From contig JAPUME010000249.1 of NCBI GenBank assembly GCA_027294185.1, positions 1 to 5,586 on the forward strand: DNA of 5,586 bases, in the 5' to 3' direction. The position numbers and the translations under genes were made by a program. The notes beneath the pieces were generated by a model. It was not told the origin of the DNA. It searched no databases and saw only the letters and a program-made list of their open reading frames with translations. The stretch is from Acidobacteriota bacterium. Its GTDB lineage: Bacteria; Acidobacteriota; Terriglobia; UBA7540; JAPUME01. Shown piece after piece: positions 1 to 5,095 of this stretch (positions are counted from its first letter, which is position 1; every line of letters begins with the position of its first letter).

Positions 1-688
1 AGGCCTCTTCGATTTCCGGCTCGTTCGGCGTGGCGGCGGTGATGCCTCGATAGGTGAGAAGCTTGTAGCGGGAATCCAGAGTGATAGGCGCGGGGCGCTC
101 GGAGTTGCCCTTCTTGTTTCCTTTGCCGTGCTTCTTGCACAACTGGTTGACAGCCCGCGCGTCCACCGCTCCGTAACCATAATCAGACACGAGAAGCGCA
201 GTGGCGGACTTCAGGTGCTTCTCTGCCATGCGCCGCAACCGATCCCGAATCGGAGCGGGCAGGTTCGGGTCCGGTTCGCGGTCCACCCGGACGATTTGTT
301 GTCGTTGCGAATGGACGGAGCCGGCCAGAATCCGGGTTTTCGTCGTTGTGACCCGCCGGTTGAGCCGCAATAATGAGGAAATCGGAATCTTCTTCTTGCT
401 GAAGGTGCGAATCAGGGCGTCCCCGGCTTCGTCCCGGCCGACGACACCGACCGGAGTGACTTGCGCGCCGAGATCGGCGAGGTTGTTGACGGCGTTCGCT
501 CCCCCACCGGGCAGCACGACCTTTTCCCGATGTTTCAAGATCAGCACCGGGGCCTCACGTGAGACTCGAGAAATCTCTCCAAAGACGAACTCGTCGGCTA
601 CCATGTCGCCCCACACGACGATCTGCTGCCGCCGGAAGGTGGCGATGATTCCGAGCAGATCTTTTTTCTCCTTTGCCGTGAGCTTCAT
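1..688 (-). CDS. hldE: D-glycero-beta-D-manno-heptose-7-phosphate kinase (PfkB family), C-terminus cut by window edge
   Basis: This kinase phosphorylates D-glycero-D-manno-heptose 7-phosphate at C1 in cytoplasmic ADP-heptose synthesis, which supplies the donor used by WaaF. 229 codons are visible, read from ATG 688 to the left edge without a stop. Family marks in order are GDMVADEF (about 27-34), GEISRVSREAPV (37-48), the PfkB glycine-rich signature beginning GGGANAVNNLADLG (61-74) and ending VGRDEAGD (83-90), RVDRE (134-138), VSDYGYGAV (167-175), and DSRY...TPNEPE (205-225). The catalytic GAGD region should lie beyond the edge. So would any fused adenylyltransferase domain, and bifunctional HldE cannot be told from kinase-only HldA. 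The start is chosen because the residues before GDMVADEF have the usual family length. The ribosome binding site is weak (AGGA 13 nt upstream). A lysine/glycine-rich loop (about 185-199) precedes DSRY. The gene lies 77 nt downstream of waaF and is probably in the same operon. Confidence 0.86.
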   Translation of the reverse strand, partial: MKLTAKEKKDLLGIIATFRRQQIVVWGDMVADEFVFGEISRVSREAPVLILKHREKVVLPGGGANAVNNLADLGAQVTPVGVVGRDEAGDALIRTFSKKKIPISSLLRLNRRVTTTKTRILAGSVHSQRQQIVRVDREPDPNLPAPIRDRLRRMAEKHLKSATALLVSDYGYGAVDARAVNQLCKKHGKGNKKGNSERPAPITLDSRYKLLTYRGITAATPNEPEIEEA

Positions 689-765
689 TTTGATCGAATA
701 ATCCTGTGCGAGATTATCATGCCCTTTCCATCGTAGATCGTAGTCTGATACCGCCTCTTCATTGC

Positions 766-1866
766 CTATGTCCGTGCCACTTCGGGCGCCGGAATTTCAC
801 GATGATTACTCTCTTTGAGCAACGAGCTTACCGCTTCGAAGACCTGATCGACAGCGATGTTTTTCATACAACGAAAGTCGATGGGACAAGTCCGAAGCAG
901 GCAGGGGCTGCACTCCGCCGGGGATTTTACGATCTTGATCTGCTGTCCCAGCGGTCCGGTGGCCCTCTCGTCGGTTGACCCGAAAAGCGCCACCAACGGC
1001 ACGCCGAGCGCGGCGGCCAGGTGCATGGGACCGGAATCGTTCGAAACGAAAGCGTGGCAGCTTTTGGCGAGCGCCATGAATTCGAGTAACGTCGTCGCAC
1101 CCGCGAGATTCACCGCCTTCTGGCGCATGCGCCGGCAGATCTCTTTTGCCAGCGGCTCCTCGCCCGGGGAGCCGAAAAACAGGACCTGGCAGCTTGATTC
1201 CTCCATCAAGCGGTCCGCCAGTTCCGCGAAACGTTCCGGCAACCATCGCTTGGCTGGCCCGAAGGAGGCTCCGGGATGGATGCCCAGGATCGGCGTTGAG
1301 ACTGCAACTCCGAGTTGGCGAAGCCGATGTTGGGCAAGCGTAAGGATCCTCTCCGGAACCTCGAGATGCGGCTTCGGGTGGCGGTCGGTTCCCTGGATGA
1401 TTCCCACCTGCCACAACAGGTGCAGGTAGTAGTAAGCCTGGTGACCGACGACGCTCGGGGAAGGGACGGGCAGCGGAGTTGTAAGAAGAGAGCCTCGGTG
1501 CTCGGTGGCATAGCCGATGCGAATGGGTATGTCAGCGCGCCACGCCATCCATGCGGCCTGGAAGGCATTTTGGAAGAGAACTGCCGCGTCGAATTTTTCC
1601 CGCCTCAGAGCCCCCACCAGCCGGCGGAACCTCCAGGGACCCCGGTGTCTCTTTTTCGAATCGTAGAGGATGACGTCGCTCACCCAGCTCTGGCTACGGT
1701 AGATGTCGGCGACCCAGGGCTTGGCAACCACTACGAGTTCGGCCTTGGGGTAGCGCTGCCGCAGGGCATGAACCGCCGGCAGGGAAATGATCGCGTCTCC
1801 CACCCAGTTGGGAGCCCGGACCATCAGCTTGCGCGGGCTGACCAGCAGGTTTTCGATTGTGGTCAT
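766..1866 (-). CDS. waaF: ADP-heptose:LPS heptosyltransferase II
   Basis: A glycosyltransferase family 9 enzyme that moves L-glycero-D-manno-heptose from ADP-heptose to the inner core of lipopolysaccharide at the cytoplasmic face of the inner membrane. The product is 366 aa, close to the usual 340-360. Visible motifs are APNWVGDAIISLP (18-30) in the N-terminal Rossmann domain, GYATEHRGSLL (118-128) as in WaaF proteins, GIHPGASFGPAKRW (195-208) at the start of the C-terminal domain, and SNDSGPMHLAAALGVP (275-290) followed by ALFGSTDE for donor binding. A cysteine-containing stretch near 319-333 (CSPCLLRTCP) is also typical of this family. The start at 1866 forms an ATGA overlap with the lpxK stop and has an AAGGAAAG ribosome binding site. 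The longer open frame reaching 2028 would run about 160 bp into lpxK and adds no conserved sequence. Heptosyltransferase II is favoured over I by the APNWVGD form, though the exact acceptor is inferred. Confidence 0.92.
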   Translation of the reverse strand: MTTIENLLVSPRKLMVRAPNWVGDAIISLPAVHALRQRYPKAELVVVAKPWVADIYRSQSWVSDVILYDSKKRHRGPWRFRRLVGALRREKFDAAVLFQNAFQAAWMAWRADIPIRIGYATEHRGSLLTTPLPVPSPSVVGHQAYYYLHLLWQVGIIQGTDRHPKPHLEVPERILTLAQHRLRQLGVAVSTPILGIHPGASFGPAKRWLPERFAELADRLMEESSCQVLFFGSPGEEPLAKEICRRMRQKAVNLAGATTLLEFMALAKSCHAFVSNDSGPMHLAAALGVPLVALFGSTDERATGPLGQQIKIVKSPAECSPCLLRTCPIDFRCMKNIAVDQVFEAVSSLLKESNHREIPAPEVART

Positions 1867-2951
1867 TTTCCCTTTCCTTCTTCTACCTTGCCGAGCCGCG
1901 AGAAAATTTCCCGGCGGAAGCTGTCTTCCTCGGGTATCTCCAATTCCATGCTGCAATAAAAAAGAGGGAGGCTTCCCGTCCAGGGCTCGGAGATATTCTG
2001 CACGTCTTTCTCGGTGGTCAGGAGCCATTCGGCGCCTGACGCCTTTGCCTGATCAAGAAGCCGCTGGACCTCGGAACGATCGTAACGGTGATGATCTGAA
2101 AAAGCGAGTTGCCCGGCCAGCGAAAATCCCCACCGTTCCAGGTCCCGGAAAAATGCATCGGGATTCCCCAATCCGCAAAAAGCCAGCACGGGTCGCAGCC
2201 GTTCGTCTGCGGAAGGCAAGCGGGGCAACTCTCCGGGCGAGTTTACCGGCGCCAGCCCGCGAAGTCGCGTTCGGGCGGTAAAGGTGGGCCGGCGAATCCC
2301 GAACCCTTCGAGCGTTGCGGCAATCCTTTGGTTCGCCTTTGGGTCCCCCCGGGTGATGACGATCAGATCAGCGCGCCGCGCCGCCACGGGCCGTTCGCGA
2401 AGTCGTCCGGCGGGGAGCAGTTGCCCGGAGGCGAAAGGCTGTGTCGCATCAATGACCAGCACGTCGATGTCACGGTGCAGGTGCAGATGCTGGAATCCGT
2501 CGTCGAGCAGGTGGAGGTCCACTCCAAAGCGCGATTCAGCCAGCCTGCCGGCGCTGTATCGATCGGCCGAGACGACCAGGGGGACCTGCGTCAGGCGTCG
2601 CGCCAAGAGCGCCGGTTCATCGCCCACTTCATCCGAGGCAGGTTGTCGTTCCCTGCCGGGCTCGATAACGATACAGGATTCCCTCGACCGCCGTTTGTAG
2701 CCTCGCGTCAGGATGGAGGGTTTGCGGCCCGCCTGTTCCAGCATCTTGGCAAGCAGGATCACCAGCGGAGTTTTACCTGCCCCCCCGGCGGTGAGATTGC
2801 CGACGCTCACGACCGGGCGGTTCAACCGTTTGGCTTCGAGCCAATGTCCTTTGTAGAGTGCCGTGCGCAGTCCCACCCCCGCGCCATAGACCTGGCTGAT
2901 GGGCGCCAGCAGAGGAGAATACCAGTTCCGGCTCCCCTCGGCTGCGCTCAT
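1863..2951 (-). CDS. lpxK: Tetraacyldisaccharide 4'-kinase (lipid A 4'-kinase)
   Basis: LpxK phosphorylates the 4' position of the tetraacyldisaccharide 1-phosphate to give lipid IVA, the substrate of WaaA. It is a membrane-associated P-loop kinase. From the chosen start the product is 362 aa, slightly longer than the E. coli enzyme. Motifs are SPLLAPISQVYG (12-23) in the membrane-binding N-terminal helix region, Walker A GNLTAGGAGKT (51-61), TRGYKRRS (82-89), DEVGDEPALLARR (107-119), the LDDGFQH motif (149-155), FCGLGNPDAFF (258-268), FSDHHRYD (284-291) and TTEKDV (312-317). An ATG at 2975 would add eight residues, but ATG 2951 forms an ATGA overlap with the waaA stop, repeating the lpxK/waaF junction, and gives an N-terminus of normal family length. 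Neither start has a strong ribosome binding site, which suggests translational coupling to waaA. Confidence 0.94.
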   Translation of the reverse strand: MSAAEGSRNWYSPLLAPISQVYGAGVGLRTALYKGHWLEAKRLNRPVVSVGNLTAGGAGKTPLVILLAKMLEQAGRKPSILTRGYKRRSRESCIVIEPGRERQPASDEVGDEPALLARRLTQVPLVVSADRYSAGRLAESRFGVDLHLLDDGFQHLHLHRDIDVLVIDATQPFASGQLLPAGRLRERPVAARRADLIVITRGDPKANQRIAATLEGFGIRRPTFTARTRLRGLAPVNSPGELPRLPSADERLRPVLAFCGLGNPDAFFRDLERWGFSLAGQLAFSDHHRYDRSEVQRLLDQAKASGAEWLLTTEKDVQNISEPWTGSLPLFYCSMELEIPEEDSFRREIFSRLGKVEEGKGK

Positions 2952-4282
2952 GTGGATTGCGCTGCCATCTGACATTCGGGAGTCTCTACCTTTAGAAACT
3001 TCTCGATATGTGACAGGTTGCGTGCGGTGGCTCCCCGGTGTTCGTCGAGCAACCTTCGCGCCGCCTCGCCCATCGCTTGGGCTCCCTCCGGGTCACGAAG
3101 CAAGGTCAACACCTCGCCGGCCAGGGCTTGCTCATCCGCTACCCGAATTGCGGCTCCAGCTTTGAGGAACAAGTCGGCCATATCGCTAAAATTCTCCATG
3201 TGGGGGCCAAAGAGGACCGGTTTCGCCCAGTAAGCAGGCTCCAGGGGGTTATGCCCGCCGGTAGCAACAAGACTTCCTCCGACATAGGCCAGGGTGCAAA
3301 CCTCGAACAGTGCTCCGAGCTCGCCAATGCTGTCCAACAGCATGGCTTCGAGCCTCGACCCGTCCTCTCTTTTCGACCCATCGAGGACCTCCGTCATCCG
3401 CGAGCGTCGCACGAAGATTACCCCCTGTCTTTCGAGCAGGCGTGCTACCGTGTCAAATCGTTCCGGACGACGGGGCGCAAGAATCAGCAGGCCTCGGGCG
3501 TGGTCCCGGCGAATCTCCCTCCACGCACGCAATACCTTCTCTTCTTCGCCGGGCATGGTGCTGGCCGCAATCATGACAGGGCTGAAGCCGGCCTCCTTGA
3601 GGCGCGCGCCGAGCCTTTGGCTGAAATCGTTCCGCGCGGGGGGAGAAATTTCAAACTTCATGTTTCCCGTGACTACCACCTGGTCGGCGCTTGCTCCCAG
3701 AGAGACGAAGCGCGCTCTTTGGGCAGGAGATTGAGCCAGAATACGGTCCACATCCGCCAGCACGCGGCGAAGGAAGAATCTTCCCAGCCGGTAGCGGGGA
3801 AAGGAGCGGTCGGAGACTCGCGCGTTCACGACTACGAGTTTCGATCCTTCTGCCTTCACGGTGCGAAAAAAATTCGGCCACAATTCGGTTTCCCCGATGA
3901 GGACCAGTTCCGGTTGCAGGTGTCGCATCATGCGGCGCATCGACCAGCGCCAATCGAGCGGCAGGTAGATTTGCCCTGCGATTCCCGGCAACCTCTCCCG
4001 CCCCGCCTGCCGTCCGGTCACGGTCGCGTGGGAGAGAAAGATTTTTCTGGCCGGATACCGGCGCTCCAGTTCCTTGACCAGAGGCACCAGGGCCAGCGTC
4101 TCGCCCAGCGAGACGGCATGCACCAGAATGGCTCCCGGTGTCCGCTGCCGAAAGCTTTCGGGTAAATGCCCGAATCTTTCCTGAATACCCCGCAGCGCTC
4201 CACTCCCGCCGCGACGCAGCAGATAGTAGGGGAGCGCGAGCACGAATCCGACGGTGAATAGGAAACTGTAGATTAGATACAT
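2948..4282 (-). CDS. waaA: 3-deoxy-D-manno-octulosonic acid (Kdo) transferase
   Basis: WaaA (KdtA) is a GT30 enzyme that transfers Kdo from CMP-Kdo to lipid IVA at the cytoplasmic face of the inner membrane. The protein has 444 aa, near the family's usual 420-430. An N-terminal hydrophobic anchor spans about residues 2-21. HAVSLGETLA (55-64) contains the expected catalytic glutamate, E61. Then follow LSHATVTGR (83-91), YLPLDW (106-111), ETELWPNF (131-138), NARVSDRS (153-160), AQSP (183-186), VTGNMKFE (204-211), LAPRRPERF (268-276), YVGGSL (333-338) and GGHNPLEPA (342-350), all typical of the family. How many Kdo residues it adds cannot be read from the sequence. ATG 4282 is the only start that keeps the anchor intact. 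Its ribosome binding site is weak. This is the first gene of the operon, with a candidate promoter at 4343-4372, and it overlaps lpxK by 4 nt. Confidence 0.95.
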   Translation of the reverse strand: MYLIYSFLFTVGFVLALPYYLLRRGGSGALRGIQERFGHLPESFRQRTPGAILVHAVSLGETLALVPLVKELERRYPARKIFLSHATVTGRQAGRERLPGIAGQIYLPLDWRWSMRRMMRHLQPELVLIGETELWPNFFRTVKAEGSKLVVVNARVSDRSFPRYRLGRFFLRRVLADVDRILAQSPAQRARFVSLGASADQVVVTGNMKFEISPPARNDFSQRLGARLKEAGFSPVMIAASTMPGEEEKVLRAWREIRRDHARGLLILAPRRPERFDTVARLLERQGVIFVRRSRMTEVLDGSKREDGSRLEAMLLDSIGELGALFEVCTLAYVGGSLVATGGHNPLEPAYWAKPVLFGPHMENFSDMADLFLKAGAAIRVADEQALAGEVLTLLRDPEGAQAMGEAARRLLDEHRGATARNLSHIEKFLKVETPECQMAAQST

Positions 4283-4342
4283 TACGCTGGCTGCGAGGGG
4301 TCCCCGGGGTATTCATCCCCGCGCTTCGCCCTCTGCGGAACG

Positions 4343-4372
4343 ATTATAGGCACAAATCATTTGGGGGAACAA
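4343..4372 (-). promoter_or_regulatory. Candidate sigma-70-type promoter of the waaA-lpxK-waaF operon
   Basis: Read on the minus strand, a perfect -10 hexamer TATAAT (4348-4343) lies 18 nt downstream of TTGTTC (4372-4367), a weak -35 matching three of six consensus bases. The predicted transcript start would be near 4336, giving a leader of roughly 50 nt before the waaA ATG at 4282. The leader contains a GC block (CCCCGGGG, 4302-4309). The position, directly upstream of the first gene of the operon, supports the call. It rests on sequence match only. Confidence 0.55.
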
Positions 4373-4398
4373 TGAGACCTGCAAGGAGTGTCCACAGG

Positions 4399-4427
4399 TT
4401 GACAGGGGTTCGGAAAACGGGGAAAAT
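4399..4427 (+). promoter_or_regulatory. Candidate promoter of tRNA-Glu
   Basis: A perfect -35 hexamer TTGACA (4399-4404) is followed, after the ideal 17-nt spacer, by GAAAAT (4422-4427), which matches four of six bases of the -10 consensus. Transcription would start near 4434, leaving a leader of about ten nucleotides before the mature tRNA 5' end at 4445, as is common for bacterial tRNA genes. It is divergent from the waaA promoter and separated from it by about 26 bp. Confidence 0.6.
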
Positions 4428-4444
4428 CTTTGGAGCATGCTTTT

Positions 4445-4519
4445 GGCGCTATCGTCTAGGGGTGAGGACGTGAGATTCTCAATCTCAAAACCCGGGTTCG
4501 ATTCCCGGTAGCGCTGCCA
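4445..4519 (+). tRNA. tRNA-Glu (anticodon CTC), CCA encoded
   Basis: The cloverleaf can be drawn fully. The acceptor stem GGCGCTA (4445-4451) pairs with TAGCGCT (4509-4515), with a G-U first pair. The D stem GTC/GAC is at 4454-4456 and 4467-4469. The anticodon stem TGAGA/TCTCA is at 4471-4475 and 4483-4487, with loop TTCTCAA and anticodon CTC at 4478-4480. The variable loop AAAC has 4 nt. The T stem CCGGG/CCCGG encloses the loop TTCGATT at 4497-4503. The discriminator is G 4516 and CCA is at 4517-4519. The anticodon reads GAG, so the tRNA carries glutamate. The TCGTCTAG block around the D arm and the 4-nt variable loop are also typical of tRNA-Glu. No T-run terminator hairpin follows directly, and the sequence beyond the CCA end looks unlike the rest of the window. 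Confidence 0.95.
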
Positions 4520-4526
4520 ACCACCA

Positions 4527-4544
4527 AGTGCTACCTAGTGCTAC
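4527..4544 (+). repeat. Tandem direct repeat AGTGCTAC x2
   Basis: Two exact copies of AGTGCTAC lie at 4527-4534 and 4537-4544, a 10-bp period, starting 8 bp past the tRNA CCA end. One helical turn between copies suits cooperative protein binding on one DNA face. The position next to a tRNA 3' end is where integrase core and arm sites are usually found. The role is inferred. Confidence 0.6.
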
Positions 4545-4573
4545 TGAAAGAACTTATCCAGTCGGCCTGTTTT

Positions 4574-4590
4574 CCCCGTATCGCCCCGTA
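4574..4590 (+). repeat. Tandem direct repeat CCCCGTA x2
   Basis: Exact copies of CCCCGTA lie at 4574-4580 and 4584-4590, again with a 10-bp period. It is the second of three spaced repeat pairs within about 105 bp of the tRNA 3' end. A partial CAGTAG repeat (4596-4601 and 4606-4611) lies between this pair and the next. No coding function is apparent. Confidence 0.5.
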
Positions 4591-4608
4591 GGTCTCAGTA
4601 GCGACCAG

Positions 4609-4631
4609 TAGGGGGCACAATAGGGGGCACA
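4609..4631 (+). repeat. Tandem direct repeat TAGGGGGCACA x2, possible integrase arm-type sites
   Basis: Two exact 11-bp copies of TAGGGGGCACA lie at 4609-4619 and 4621-4631, with a 12-bp period. G-rich tandem repeats of this kind occur beside tyrosine integrase genes and att sites of tRNA-targeted genomic islands, where they act as arm-type binding sites. That comparison is from general knowledge. No integrase gene is present in the window, so the assignment is tentative. Confidence 0.5.
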
Positions 4632-4745
4632 GTCCTTTGTCCTAGATTCGGAAGAATTGTCCGGCACGGGCCGATCACCCGTACAGTCACGACCGACCAC
4701 AGGCTCTAATTTTTTATTTTTCGTCAAAATTTTTCATACTTCGGT

Positions 4746-4770
4746 GGATGACGTCCCCCGGGTGTCATCC
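4746..4770. repeat. Hairpin: 7-bp perfect inverted repeat extended by wobble pairs
   Basis: GGATGAC (4746-4752) pairs exactly with GTCATCC (4764-4770). Within it, G-U, U-G and two C-G pairs extend the stem to 11 pairs in RNA around a 3-nt loop (4757-4759). It is not followed by a T-run on either strand, so it is not a normal intrinsic terminator. On the plus strand it sits just 3' of the AT-rich tract and 14 bp 5' of the tRNA-like segment. Confidence 0.55.
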
Positions 4771-4783
4771 TAGGTCGGTTAGG

Positions 4784-4897
4784 GCGCCGGCGATTAGCTG
4801 CTCGATGCATCCGTCTGGCAATGTCCCGTGTACACACACGTCTCGCCTGACTCGTCGGAACCAGAGGTCGGGCGTTCGAGTCACCCCAGGCGCGCCA
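4784..4897 (+). pseudogene. tRNA-like element, probably a degenerate or interrupted tRNA
   Basis: The 3' part is strongly tRNA-like: variable-loop-like GGTC, T stem GGGCG/CACCC (one C-A mismatch) around loop TTCGAGT (4875-4881), acceptor 3' strand CAGGCGC (4887-4893), discriminator G and CCA (4895-4897). A matching 5' acceptor strand GCGCCGG lies at 4784-4790 (one mismatch), and an anticodon-like stem TCTGG/CCAGA pairs 4814-4818 with 4861-4865. The loop of that stem is 42 nt instead of 7, the D region is poor, and no U33-anticodon arrangement is visible. The total of 114 nt is too long for a class I or class II tRNA. It could be a decayed tRNA carried by a mobile element, a tRNA with an insertion, or an att remnant. 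An alternative fold pairs CGCCTG (4844-4849) with CAGGCG (4887-4892). Confidence 0.45.
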
Positions 4898-5085
4898 CTC
4901 TTGTGAAATGATTTCGACACTGTCGTCCCGCCCTTTCCGCAAAGAACGCTGAAAGAGTGGAGCACACACGCCTGCTCTCCTGCGGTAAACTCTTATAAGA
5001 AGACGAAAGGTGAGCCTCCCGTCTACATGTGGGCTGTTGTCCGCCTGTCCGATTCTGGAGGGGGAAAGCGCAGTTTGGCCTAAGT

Positions 5086-5089
5086 GGAG
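5086..5089 (+). promoter_or_regulatory. Ribosome binding site GGAG for the gene at 5096
   Basis: GGAG lies 6 nt before ATG 5096, a good spacing. It decides the start: the in-frame GTG at 5093 would be only 3 nt away and an in-frame stop lies at 5081-5083. The overlapping ATG at 5091 opens a frame that stops at once. Confidence 0.7.
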
Positions 5090-5095
5090 AATGTG

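Larger units (their letters stand above)
4520..5095. other. Non-coding stretch of 576 bp right of tRNA-Glu, possible edge of an integrated element
   Basis: No convincing protein gene is visible on either strand. The stretch holds the three repeat pairs next to the tRNA, an AT-rich tract (about 4709-4738), a hairpin (4746-4770), a tRNA-like segment (4784-4897), an 8-bp inverted repeat (CCACTCTT 4895-4902 with AAGAGTGG 4953-4960), a short palindrome CGACA-C-TGTCG (4915-4925) and the leader of the gene at 5096. An 18-codon open frame at 5027-5083 lies in phase with that gene and ends just before its ribosome binding site. It has no family signature and may be chance. A TATAAG hexamer at 4994-4999 could be a -10 element for the downstream gene, but no -35 match is found. 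Confidence 0.5.

Noticed and set aside
201..701. 166-codon plus-strand frame
   Set aside because: It is antisense to the heptose kinase gene and low in recognisable features.
1867..2028. 54-codon N-terminal extension of waaF
   Set aside because: It would overlap lpxK by about 160 bp, has no conserved residues, and ATG 1866 has an ATGA overlap and a ribosome binding site.
2109..2972. 287-codon open frame on the plus strand
   Set aside because: It lies entirely antisense to lpxK, has no family motifs, and is expected from GC-rich codon use in the real gene.
3038..4165. 375-codon open frame on the plus strand
   Set aside because: It is antisense to waaA, which is unmistakable from its motifs. 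The sequence has no recognisable domain and no good start context.
3651..4316. 221-codon minus-strand frame starting just upstream of waaA
   Set aside because: It is out of frame with waaA, overlaps it almost completely, and lacks any motif.
4389..4397. Sequence TGTCCACAG resembling a DnaA box
   Set aside because: It is a single imperfect site with no cluster of further boxes, AT-rich unwinding region or origin genes nearby.
4724..4969. Minus-strand open frames of 66-81 aa containing GDSNARPLVP and RTPDLWFRR
   Set aside because: These peptides are the well-known false translations of the strand opposite a tRNA 3' end (T-loop complement). They reflect the tRNA-like element, not a protein gene.
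5027..5083. 18-codon open frame directly before the 5096 gene
   Set aside because: It is very short and has no clear ribosome binding site or motif. A leader peptide cannot be excluded, but nothing supports one.
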